Below, one piece after another: positions 20,911 through 31,445 of a stretch of DNA of 64,000 nt (positions are counted from its first letter, which is position 1; every line of letters starts with the position of its first letter). The DNA lies in contig JADILM010000001.1 in NCBI GenBank assembly GCA_016617785.1, positions 4,402,001-4,466,000 of the forward strand, in the 5' to 3' direction. The position numbers were made by a program, and so were the translations under genes. The notes below the pieces were generated by a model. It searched no databases. It was not told the origin of the DNA and saw only the letters and a program-made list of their open reading frames with translations. Origin of the DNA: Sporobolomyces roseus (Eukaryota; Basidiomycota; Microbotryomycetes; Sporidiobolales; Sporidiobolaceae).

Positions 20911-21437
20911 GAAGTCGAACGCTTGACAACCGAGGAGGGAAATGGATTTGTAGCTTGAGATTTACTGAATAAGCCACATCAATTCGTAACTTTACTTTAT
21001 CTGCTGCTTGAGTGCGAGAGCACTGAAGCATTGAGAGCACAATGAGTGAATTGTACGAGAGTATCGCACGTCTTACAAATAGCGATATGAGCGCAACGAA
21101 ACGAAACAGTCTATTACCGATCGATTAAAGGTCTCTTCCGAAGCTCGCAACGACCGTAGGAGAGCAAGATCTAAGCAAAGTGTCATTATGAAGTAGGATC
21201 GAACGAGTGAAGGCGTCGGAACCGAGGAGAATGCAAGTCGATTCCTGACGGACCATCGTTGCGAAAAAGAGAGAAACTAAGTTTTGACAAGTCTAGTAAT
21301 CAGCAAGGAATCTGTAGCGCAGTCCTTCCCTAGCGTATCTCTTCTACCTCAAATCATGATTCGATAGTCCTCAGCTGCCCATCTCGTTTGATCCAAACCT
21401 TCGTCTCTTCCCCGATCGAGTACCTCAATCGCTCCTC
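20911..21437. other. Intergenic: convergent ends of ZCC copy 2 and the C2H2 gene
   Basis: These 527 bp hold no gene. The first 100 bp match the arm B flank and similarity then fades, marking the inner duplication edge. Confidence 0.45.
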
Positions 21438-22818
21438 TCATTCGATACCCCGCTCTTCCGCCCCTCTCTCTCCGACCAGATCGCTAGGTTTCGTGTATAA
21501 TGAAGAGCTTGACGAGATGCGCGTCGGTTTTTCTGAATCTGAATCCTCCTCTTCGGGAAACGTGACAAATTGGAAGATGTCTTCGTTTGGCGGCGCAGAA
21601 GCTTCAACGGAGGTAGAGGAAGAATCTCGACCGGGAGGTGGGTATGCAAGTTGCGTGTTGGAGACAGATGGACGGGAAGGACTGGGACGGCGATAGACTG
21701 GAAAGTAGGAGCGATCGGGCGAGGGACAGAGGCTGATGGCGAAGCTGAATGTCGCTCCTCGGTAAACCCCAGTTTCTAGATCCAGGAGAGTAGGAACTTC
21801 TTGCTTTGGAGTACTTGAGGGGTACTCCGTCGATGAAGGCCGATGATCGAAACCGTCGGAGTTGATAGAGGGTTTCGAGGAGAAGGTTGACGAGTCGAGA
21901 GATGGGTAAGGACAAGTTTGCGTTAGGTTTGCTTGAGAGATAAGGTGAGGAGGAGGGAAGCATGGGAAGTAGTCGCAAGAAGTGGGATCTTCTGGTGGTT
22001 GGGGAGGGGATGCGAAAGGATTCGGTCGTGGTGATTCGGGAGGAACAGAACGAGGCGAGCTTGGTAACGTAGGAAGTGGTCGTTGAGCGGACTGGGGCAG
22101 TACAGCATGAGACCGTGAGTGTCTGAGCTAGTTGAGAAGACTGACCGGACTGTCGGGAACTCACGATCAGTCCTTTGAATACCTTTCTCCCAAAATCCCA
22201 TTCTCGAGATCCAGATGGACGATTCGCTCGTTCCGGACACCAGTTCTCCTTGTGCTGATCAAGGAGTCTATAGAAGTAGATCGATCAGTTTCCTTTGCTG
22301 GTCAATTGCAGACTCGAAGAAAGCGAAAGCTTACTTCTCCTTCAGATACGAAGCTCTAGTACATCCGCAGGCATACGCCTTACCCAGAGTGTGAGCTGCC
22401 TTAAAGTGCTTCACGATATCCTGTAACGCGCAAACAAAGTGAGCAGCATCAGGACGAAGCTGGGAGCTGCGAGCGAAAGAGAGAAAGGTCGTCGTACCCC
22501 TGTCAGTTGTCTCTGATCACATTCCTCACATAGGTGCGGCTTCACGAGATGGGATGTCGCGTAGTGATTCATGACTTTCTGCGAGAGCCACCAGAGCGAG
22601 TCAGCAAAGTCGTCAGAATCAGTTGATAACCGACGTACCTCGCGAGTCTCCCTAGTGAACGAGCATCCCTCCAAGCTGCAACAATAGAGGTAACCCCCTT
22701 GCGAGTTCTTAACTCTGTGGAATCTCTCCGAAGTGGGTACCATTCTGTTGTCAAGGTCTGAATTTGAAGGACGAGCGATTGCTGGGTTCTGCAACCGACA
22801 CGGACGATGGTCGGCCAT
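21438..22818 (-). CDS. C2H2-type zinc-finger protein, copy C
   Basis: Exons (minus) 22818-22639, 22578-22498, 22420-22335, 22267-22165 and 22091-21438 close in phase to 367 residues. Three zinc-finger-like units follow each other: CSLEGC...HYATSH (C-x4-C...H-x4-H), CEEC...HFKAAH (C-x2-C...H-x4-H), and CGC...HKENWC, where the last ligand is Cys and the first pair is C-x-C. A conserved REWDF/REWDS segment follows. The 218-residue last exon is a Pro/Ser-rich, probably disordered tail with an acidic patch (FPEEEDSDSE), an arrangement seen in fungal transcription regulators. It has a paralog at 58518-60396 with the same four intron positions. The target is unknown. Confidence 0.78.
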
Positions 22819-24149
22819 AGTGTGTGTTCTCTCCTAGCAAGCCGTGGTCGACTGACCGAGAAATGGCGTGGGAGTAGACGGAGAAAGAGGGAGAGACGAA
22901 AAGAGAATCGGAGGAATAGTAAAAGCCCCGCGGAGAGTCCGGTCGAAAAGTGGGTCGAGTCGAGGGCCGACGAGCTGAATCTGAAGCTCGAGTACCGAAG
23001 AGACCGGGGTAGAAAAGGAGACTACGAATCGAGGACGATGATTAGATTAAGAGGAAAGAGGTGACGGGAGTCGAAAGAGCTGAGAGGAAGGAGAAGTCGA
23101 GATCAGTAGTATCGGGAGCTATTGAGAAGAACTGGTGATCGTTGTCGGAGGTGAGGCAGTGGTCGAGTACTGAGCGAGTCGTGAAAAGGAAGTCGACGAG
23201 AAGCGTGGATTCCGAGCGAAAACTGTCCTCGTGTTTCGAAGCGGATAGCTGGTGTCGATGAGTTCCCGAAAGTAGCCAGATGAAAGAGCAGATAATGTGC
23301 AGGCAAACACAGTTCGGAGCGAGTCAAAGATTCTGCAGTGTCGAGTCGGACTTGCGGAAAGGAGTTTGCGAATTGGAATGGCAGTCTCGAGTTGTTTAGT
23401 GTCGTCGATACATCGCTGGCAAGTAGAGATCGTCTGTTCACTGTTGCGGAGTAAGGGAAGCAAAGGGTGGGCTGCCTTTCTTTAGAGGTCAAGCGCGTTT
23501 CGAGGGGACGTTCGAACTCACAATCAATATTTCCGTCTTTACCGATCCCCGTTCTCCTACCTATCCCTTTCGTTCTTCTCTATTGAGTGTCGAGTTGGTC
23601 ACCGAGTCCAACTGCTGATCTGAACCGACTTGAACTCTTCTCGTCTACCCCATAAATCAATTCCTTCGGTTGATTCTGTTTCGAATGGGGGCGCAAATTG
23701 ATGGAAACCGACCGGTCTCCACCCTAGTTGATTTCACCGCGCGCTTGAGGTGTTCATCGCATCGTAAACGCAGTTCTGCTTGATCCTAGATGAGCCTAAA
23801 ATGAACAGAAGTCGATTGAGCGAATGAGAGGTTGAGAGGAGTCCGGAAGCCGTGAATGATTGCTGAAGAGAGTTCTGAGCATGTCGAGTGTCTTGTATAG
23901 ACCGTAGTGAGAGCGTAGGGCGTATAGAGGAGGGAAAGAGGGGAAAGAGGGGAATTGAGAAAGAGGAGCAGCCAGCTTCGACGGGTGACCAGCGTGAGTC
24001 GTGCAGCATACCCTTTGTTCTTCTAGTGTCTTGCTGAGCTGTTGATCGTATTCGAAGTGTTGTCGTTGAGGAAGAGAAGCGAGTTCTGTCTCTTTCTCTC
24101 TTTCCCTTCACTTCCCAATCTGCTCTGGACTCATTACGATTCCACAAAG
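22819..24149. promoter_or_regulatory. Long divergent promoter between the C2H2 and F-box genes (unit C)
   Basis: About 1.3 kb separates the divergent start codons. The half next to the F-box gene is strongly similar to 61020-61700. Bases 23885-23971 match 61437-61523 without a difference that I could see, including the motif GTATAGACCGTAGTGAGAGC and a GGGAAAGAGG tract. Open frames running through it differ between the two copies and are not supported as genes. Confidence 0.6.
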
Positions 24150-26291
24150 ATGCGAATCGAGCACTTGCCACTCTACATGTATGTTCGCGTCTGTCTCTCT
24201 CGTTCCCGTGCTTTGATTGACGAGACTTCCTCCCAGATTCGAACACATTTCAGAGTTCCTCCCCGTTCCAGGAGATGACAGCTTCTGTACCAGAGGAATG
24301 ATCAGCAAAGTTGATCTTGATGGAACGACGTACAATGCTATCGCCAATCTCAGTTCTTGCAACCGTCAACTCCGCAATCTTCTCTTTTCGTCTGTATTCC
24401 GTACGATCAAACTTGGTGAATCCGCTGGTTCGAGGACTCGAGGTTATCAGAAGAAGATGGAGTGGATGTTGAAGTCTCACAGCCGCGTTCTGGCTACAGC
24501 ACAGTGCGTCTACTCTTGCTTTCTTTCCTTGTTTTCTTTACTGACCCATCTCTTTCTTCATTAGACATGTCACGATCTACGACTTCTTACCCAGAAGCTT
24601 CCACAAAGCTAATGAATGCCTCGAAGTGAATGCGCGAAGTTCGATCGCTTCACATACTCAACGCTGACAACGCTCGATTTGAGTAGCGCATGGTTTCGCT
24701 CCGCAAGTACATTCATGCTTCAAGTCTCCCGATTCCACAGATCTTTCTCTCGACTCTACTCCGCCTGCCCAAGCTCAAGCTCGTCAACATGTGTTGTGGA
24801 GCAGTCGAATCATTCCCAAGCTTGATCACTCTCGCGCCGAAACTCGTTTCGCTTGAACTTCAGCTCTACCGTCAAGGTATTGACAGCGTTGACTGTCTCT
24901 CCGTCTGTCCTCGAACTTTGCCATCGGAGAACCCTCTCAATCCCTCTGTTCTACCTCGTCTCGCGGAATTCCGTCGTGCGGTCATCAACGGTCTCGCTCA
25001 CCTTCTCGTCGTCGCATCGGACAACCTTAAAGTCTTGTACCTCGACATTCCTCCTTGGGAGCGAGAGGACTTGAAGAAGAATTGGCTAGACGTTGCTTTG
25101 CGTCAATCGAAGATGGTGTCAGATTCGCTCTCGTTGCCTTCCCTCAAAAGGTTGAATGTCGAGGACGCTTTTCTCAGTCCAGACATTCTCAAGGAGCTCC
25201 TAGAAGCCGCACCGTACCTCTCTCATCTCGCTCTCGCTATCCTCAGGAAGCCTGAACTCGAAACTTCAGTTCGCCCTCTGCCTCTGCTCAAAAGATTGTG
25301 AGCAATAGCTCTTCTTCTTCCTAGGTCAACCGGTCCTCTACTGATGAAGCCTTTTCCACACGATACAGCAATATGCTTGCTCTCGATTGTCCGGACAGTC
25401 TCCCTCCCTTTCTTTCTTCGATTCTCGCTGGAGCGACCCTTGAACAGTAGGCTCGCTTCTCTCTTCGGTCGATCGAAGTCCGCACCTGGCTGACCTAAAT
25501 GACGCTGCAGTGCTTATCTCAACGGAATCAACCCGCTCGATTTGGGTGACTTGCTCAACTTCCCTGGATTCACTTCGGTTACGAGTCTTCGCACTTTGCG
25601 CGTTATTTTCGACGATGGCGCTTCGTCTCTACATCCTCGCCACTTCGAAGATCTCGCTCGACTCTGCGTCAACCTCGTCGAACTCGATTTCAATGGACGC
25701 TTCGCTTCTGAACCTGTTAGCGCCATTTCCTTCGTTTCCCTCTCCTACTCTGCAGCTAATTAATCTCGGTGCTATAGCCCGCTTACTTCTCGGTCCTCTC
25801 TCGACTCCCGAAGCTTTCGCATCTCACTCTCAATCATCCTTGGGATTCGAGAGTTGGACAAGTAGGAGGATCGCAAATGTTCGCTCATGATGGGAAATCC
25901 ATCAGAACCGAGGAAATGAACAACTTCCTTATACTCTACCTCAACGGAACTTCGGTCAATCAAGAAGTTCGCAACCGTATCCGTGAATCCTCTTTCCTGC
26001 CTCGTGATTGACCACGTTCATCGTTAACAAACGAAACGAGTCGCAGGTCAAGATCTCGACGGAGTTCGCCCTCTCTACGTGAAACGATTTGGATCTGCTG
26101 CTCGAACCCTTCCTATGCTCAAGACGCTCGTATGGAAACCGACAGCTGAAGTTGAGTGGACCTGGACCTTTCTCAGAGATGGAGAACGAATCAAGTTCAA
26201 GGAGAATGCGGTTATCACCTACACAAAGGGTCCTAATGGAGATATTCCCGATAACGCAGTAGTCATGAATCCACCACTACCATCTGCTTGA
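24150..26291 (+). CDS. F-box/LRR-like protein, copy C
   Basis: Eight exons (24150-24178, 24237-24503, 24565-24625, 24687-25297, 25369-25446, 25511-25715, 25778-25982, 26047-26291) close in phase to 566 residues. The N-terminus MRIEHLPLYIFEHISEFL followed by LSSCNRQLRNLLFSSVFRTIKL is F-box-like with an insertion. The rest is leucine-rich (SLRKYIHASSLPIPQIF, LPSLKRLNVEDAFL, HLALAIL) and ends with VWKPTAEVEWTWTFLRD, a motif present in all three paralogs. It would be the substrate receptor of an SCF ubiquitin ligase. The first exon is only 29 nt. The donor of intron 6 is the weak GTTAGC, where the paralogs have GTGAGC and GTGAGT. Confidence 0.8.
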
Positions 26292-27588
26292 TGCTTGAGA
26301 CGAGAAATAAGGAAGGAGATACAGCTTGAATCATTCAATCAGTAACGAACCGAAAATTGCTGGCAACGAAGTTGTTCCGCAGTCGCTTGCTTTCCCCGTT
26401 CACCGCTCTCCTTCCTCAAGCTGCTATCTCCAAGATCGACTGCGCTCACTTCAGGAGAAGAGGACTCCATATTTTGCGACGAGAATCAGCTTACGAGAGC
26501 AAAGTTGTTCTCGGGGAAAACGTTGCCGACCTGCTTTGTAACGGCAAGAACGATACAGCGTTGATCGATAAGGGAAAGAAGCGTACGCTCCTCCGAAGGG
26601 GGAGGAGAAACGATTCTTCCGAACGAGGGGTCAAAGAGACTGCGAAGCGAGAAGAACCCTTCCGAGCCGTCCACGCGAGCTCGTCCACCTTCTGACAGCG
26701 TGATATGCTGTGCGACGATCCCAAGCGTGGAAGATTGAAGTCAAAGAGGGAAACTATCACTGCTTAAAAAAGACCTCGTTTACCGTCTTATTACCGCTTC
26801 GTCTGCATCTGCCGCGGCTCGACGACACTTTGTCTAACTCAGTGTCTCGTCTACCGCAACTCCGCGAACGTAAAGGTCGAAAGAGGGCTCCTCGAGACAG
26901 CCTCCCTTCGACGGAAAGGGGAAAAAAGGCGAGACGAAGATTCCAGTTCAAGCAGGACATGCGACGAGACTCTGCTCCTTCTCCGTCGGAAGATCCAGTT
27001 CAAACGGTGGATGACGAGTACCAATGAATACAATCAATCAGGGAGCAAATCGATGCGAGCGAAACCTATTTATAGTCACGGAATCCACTTTAAGGCACAA
27101 CCACTCGTTCGTTTCTCGCCCGTTCGTATTCAGTCAACAGGAAGTATGTACTCGCGGCTCCTCATGTGAGAAGGCTTCGAGGTGGATGTAGAGAATTAGA
27201 GAGAGGGCAAACAAGTGTATCAATAAACCGGATAAAGACCGTTTCGCCTATCTTGCGCTAACAAAGATAGGGTTGTTTTTTCGTCGAACTTCTCGACCGA
27301 ATTTAGATTTCGCGATGATGGAGATTCGTGGGGAGCGCTGATTTGGATGTGGCTCCATCCGAGTCGCAGTTTGGAAAAGAGCGTTGCCCCCCCTTCTTTC
27401 TCCTCCTTCCCCTCTCTTCCTTCTCTTCTGCTTCTCTAGATCGTTTACACCTCCCTACCCCTCGCATCAGCTCAAGAAGAACACAGAGAGACACAGAAGC
27501 TCTTCACTTTTCACCTTTAATCGAACGTCTCCTTCTCGACTCGTCTTTCTTCGACGGCCCCTCACCCAACACAAAACTCGCTTCAAAG
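26292..27588. other. Intergenic between F-box C and the sugar transporter
   Basis: About 1.3 kb with no supportable gene. A TTTATAG box near 27068 could be TATA-like, and the last 200 bp before the transporter start are rich in CT tracts, as in fungal promoters. Nothing else was recognised. Confidence 0.4.
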
Positions 27589-29930
27589 ATGGTTCCACCA
27601 GTCGCTGCAAAGATCAGTCCAATGGCTGTAGGAATGGCAGCATTCGCAGCTTTCGGTGGTTTCCTGTAAGTTTCGATTTGAACCCCCCCTCCGTCCGTTG
27701 TTGTTCTTCGTCGAGGTCGTCTGACCCTCCTTCTCCTCGTCGACAGCTATGGTTACGACACTGGATACATCTCGGGAGTCAAGGAGATGCCAGCATGGTT
27801 GGAAATCTTCGGAGAACAACAACCTGGAGGAAATTACGCGATTTCGTCGGGAACGAATTCCCTCGTAACTTCGATCTTGTCTGCTGGTACTTTCGTCGGG
27901 TAAGCCAGACCTCTCTCTTGATCACGCTTCAGCGTCCGAGAGCGCTCCATTCTCATTTCGACGGTCGATGCTGATCGCATTTTCGTTCTCGTCTCCCTCA
28001 AACTACAGTGCTCTCTGCGCTTACCCCGTTGGAGATACACTCGGTCGTCGATACGGTATCATTGCTTACCTCATGCTCTGTTCGTTATTGCGCTCTCGCA
28101 TGTTCCGTGAGCTATTGCTGACCCGAGAATCGTTCGAAACGCTTTCAGTCTTCATCGGAGTCGCCTGTCAAACTGCCGCAACTACGATCCCCACGTTCGT
28201 TGTCGGTCGTGTCTTCGCGGGTCTCGGAGTTGGAGGAACTTCCTGCCTCGTACCGATGTACCAAGCAGAATGTGCTCCCAAATCGATTCGAGGAGGTCTC
28301 GTCGCCTGTTACCAATGGATGATTACTATCGGTCTCCTCATCGCTGCTATCGTCGTCAACGGTACCAAGGACAGGCCTACGAAGGCTTCTTACCAAATCC
28401 CTATCGGTTTACAATTCATCGTTCGTCCTCCCTCTCATTTCCCCTCCGTTTCAGTTTCAGCTGAAACTCATTCTCCTGGTCAATTATAGTGGGGCGCTAT
28501 CCTCATCATCGGTCTCGCCATCTTGCCCGAATCTCCTCGATACCTCCTCATGAAAGGACGAGATGAACAAGCTCGACGATCCCTCGCCCGAGTTCTTCGC
28601 AACGACCCCGATTCGCAACAAGTCAACGAGGAGCTCGCTGAGATCGCTGCCAACTTGCACCACGAGCGTTCCATCGGTTCTACTTCTTACATCGACTGTT
28701 TCCGTGAGCCTGATCTCAGTCTTCGAGCCTGTTTTCGCTGCCTGACGCGATCTGATTTCTGTTGACAGGCTCGGGTCCTGGACGAAACGCTCTTCGTACT
28801 TGGACCGGTATTGGACTTCAAGCTCTTCAACAGCTCACCGGAATCAACTTCATCTTCTACTACGGGTGAGCTTGACTTGTTTCAAAACGTTCGCATCTCG
28901 CTCGCATGAGCCACTCATTGCGAGGCCGACTGCAATGACTGTTCCAGAGCCAAGCTAATCACCTTACTCGCTTTGAACAGTACTCAATTCTTCAAGAACT
29001 CCGGAATCACCAACCCTTTCATCATCACGATCGCTACAAACGTCGTCAACGTCGGTGCTACCGTTCCCGGTATCTGGGCTGTCGAGTGAGTCAGCCTCTT
29101 CACTACCGCTAAGCTCACGAAAACTGATTGCTTGTCGTCGTTCATAGTAAACTCGGTCGACGAGCTCTTCTCCTTTACGGTGCTGCAGGAATGGCCATTT
29201 CTCAATTGATCGTCGCCGCAGTCGGCGTAGCAGTCGATGCCGATAACCAAGCTGGACAAAAGGTTCTCATCGCTTTCGTTTGTATCTTCAGTGAGTGACT
29301 TTATCCAAATTTTCGAAAAAAAAATCGTTTCGCTAATTTTCCTCTTTCGTTTGTCAAGTCGCTCATTTCGCTGCTACTTGGGGACCCCTCGCCTGGGTTG
29401 TCACCTCGGAGATCTACCCTACCTCGACTCGCGCCAAACAGATGTCAATGTCGACCGCTTCGAACTGGCTTCTCAATTTCGCAATCGGTTACGCTACTCC
29501 CTACCTTGTCGACGACGTCCCCGGCTCCGCTGGCCTTCAATCGAATGTATTTTGGATCGAGCGTTCATGTTTCACTGCCCTTGTGACCACCAGAACGAGC
29601 GAGCTAACCTCCGTTTTTTTCGTTCACAGTGGGGAGGATGTTGTGTTCTCTGTTTCATCTTCACCTATCTCTGCATTCCCGAAACCAAGGGTCTCTCACT
29701 CGAACAGGTGAGCTCTGCCTCCCTCTCTGCCAGTGCAAGCTCGAACTGACAATCTGCGAGAACAGGTCGATATCCTTTACCGAAACTCGTCCATTCGTAA
29801 ATCCAACACTTTCAGGAAACAGATCCTCGCCGAGAACATGCACGATGATGACAAGGACGCCTACAACGCTGCACCCAAGAACACCGGTGCGATCGATCAC
29901 AAGGAAAAGGCAGAGGTTGATCACGTTTAG
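27589..29930 (+). CDS. MFS sugar transporter, hexose-transporter type
   Basis: This is a 12-helix plasma-membrane sugar porter of the major facilitator superfamily. Eleven exons: 27589-27665, 27747-27899, 28009-28079, 28149-28420, 28490-28703, 28769-28865, 28981-29085, 29148-29290, 29359-29558, 29630-29707 and 29766-29930, about 524 residues. Motifs: GFLYGYDTGYISGV, GDTLGRRYG, GRVFAGLGVGG, PESPRYLLMKGR, QQLTGINFIFYYG, DKLGRRALL, WVVTSEIYPTSTRAKQMS and PETKGLSLEQ. The C-terminus is hydrophilic. One junction is odd: conserved VFWI must be kept before the next exon, but the base pair after it is GA, not GT. A canonical donor 12 nt earlier would delete those four residues. The sugar cannot be told from sequence. 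Confidence 0.9.
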
Positions 29931-30458
29931 AAACGGAGTTCGGTTATAGGCCACTTTTCCTTCATTCCGAAACTGTTCCTCTCTTCCACCTACTCTTGCG
30001 ACTGTTTTGAATCCTATATGTATATGTTCTCCGCTTTCCCCCTCTTACTCGCTCGCTTACAGCTTCACATTCGTAATAAACTGTTTTCTGTGTTTCTTCT
30101 CTTCTTTGTCTTTCGCTCTTGTTTGGAATCACAGACACATTCTCTTCGAACACCTCGCAACGTCGAGTCGGTGGTTCGTCGAGTGACTTTCTCGCTGAAT
30201 CGCAACAAACGAAGGTTGCGAAGTTGAGGAAGCTAAAGTAGCTCTTCGAAGTCGACCTTTAATCTTCCTTCGTCTCGCGACTCGATACGTCGTCTCTGCT
30301 GCCTCGAACGAGCGCTCCCTCTCGCCATTCTATCCCAGACGCACCCTTCGATGAAAACAGAGAAACGCACAAAAAACAGAAATGATTACAACACGACCTC
30401 CCTAGCGATCCCTCTAATATCCCAAAACCCCTCCCCTCAGAAAGATAGTACCAAAAGA
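29931..30458. other. Convergent 3' region of the transporter and the JTB-like gene
   Basis: These 528 bp hold two 3' ends facing each other. There are T-rich and A-rich stretches that could serve for RNA end formation, but no gene. Confidence 0.4.
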
Positions 30459-31322
30459 TCAGCGTATTTCAGTTTGCATGATCCTAGCTGCCAATTTCCC
30501 AAACTGTCTACCTGCCAAAGTTCTCTGCCTATACAACAAAACTCCCAACCCACTCAATCCAAAGAACAAGTTACACAACTACTCTCTCTCATTAACTCTC
30601 TTTTTTCATCAGCTCTTTTTTTTTCCTGAGAATCATAGAGAGGGGCAAGGAGAGGGAGCGACATACGAGGAATTCGAAATAATCCGATTGTTCCTTCTTT
30701 ACAATCCTAGGACACGCTTCCCAAACCAACACTTCCTCTTTTCCTTCCTCCTCTTCACCAAGAGCTCGTCGTAATGATCGTTCGGCATTAACAGCATCCC
30801 TCAATTCCTCCTCAACTAATTCTTTCTCTTCTTTCGAAATCTTTCCCTCCCCTTCTTCTCCTTCTTGTTCGATTTCTTCTTCTCGTACAGATGTTTCACT
30901 AGGTTCAAATGAATAAAAGGACGATTCCTTTTTCTTCTCCTTCTCGTCGGTGGTTGAGGTGTGAGAAGTTTGTTGATCTGGATCTTTGATTGATTTCTCC
31001 TCTTCCATCAATCTCGAACCCTTCCTCGTTGAACCGGATTTGGTGCATATCAACCTTCTCCTATTACCCCAGAGTTTACATAACTCACTGTCCATCTACA
31101 CTCTCTCACAAAACCAAGGATCAGTTTTCACTCTTGTGCTCGAGAGAGAGATAAAGGGAGAAGGGAGCGTACTTCGGAGGGTGGACATGAGGTACATTGT
31201 GTTGTTGGAATACAGGAGAGTGAGGTACCTTGTAATGGGATTGGAGAGGAGGAAAGTGCGAGTGTTGAGGGAAAGATCAGGGAGAGGGATGAGAGGACTA
31301 GAGTGACTAGTGACCGGGTCAT
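30459..31322 (-). CDS. JTB: JTB-like single-pass membrane protein
   Basis: Exons (minus) 31322-31173, 31095-30667 and 30578-30459 give 232 residues. The N-terminus (TLVLSSLSLIFPSTLAL) is a signal peptide. The lumenal or outer part has the Cys pattern of the JTB family: SLSCIPTTQCTSCPPSE, SELCKLWGNRRRLICTKSG and later WEACPRIVKKEQSDYFEF. The last exon gives one membrane helix (LCNLFFGLSGLGVLLY) and a short basic tail (RQRTLAGRQFGKLAARI) like the human JTB tail RQRQLDRKALEKVRKQI. Unlike animal JTB, an acidic Glu/Lys-rich insert of about 75 residues splits the Cys-rich part. The assignment rests on the order and spacing of motifs. The role of the family is poorly known. Confidence 0.72.
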
Positions 31323-31445
31323 GGGATATGTAGAGGGTTGAGGAGTAGATCGAAGGAATCAGAGCGGATCAGAGTAGCGGGAGGAGGGAGAGAGACGAGA
31401 GCGAGTTCGCTTTGCTTTTGATCAATAACTCTCAACTCGACTTTG
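31323..31445. promoter_or_regulatory. Short divergent promoter JTB-like / THOC7
   Basis: Only 123 bp separate the two start codons, so the genes share one compact bidirectional promoter. Confidence 0.5.

Larger units (their letters stand above)
15518..21010. repeat. Arm A of a 5.5-kb inverted segmental duplication
   Basis: Arm A carries four plus-strand genes (Myb, MSHP1, MSHP2, ZCC), and the same order is found on the minus strand in arm B (39650-45142). Outer homology starts at CTAGCTCTTGACCACTCTGA near 15518, 115 bp upstream of RAD23. Inner homology fades near 21010. Coding, intronic and intergenic sequence are all shared, so this is a DNA segment duplication and not retrocopying. The inner ends of the arms are 18.6 kb apart. 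No terminal repeats or target-site duplication were noticed at the edges. Confidence 0.85.
21438..26291. repeat. Direct segmental duplication, unit C (C2H2 gene plus F-box gene)
   Basis: A C2H2 zinc-finger gene (minus) and an F-box gene (plus) are divergent about a shared promoter. The same pair with the same orientation and intron positions occurs at 58518-63835, 37 kb away. Similarity is highest across the promoter and the first F-box exons. Confidence 0.85.

Noticed and set aside
23734..24246. Open frame of 170 residues on the minus strand, with a similar one at 61205-61669
   Set aside because: Both run through the conserved promoter, but their ends and flanks differ and the similarity is at nucleotide level. 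I treat it as shared promoter.
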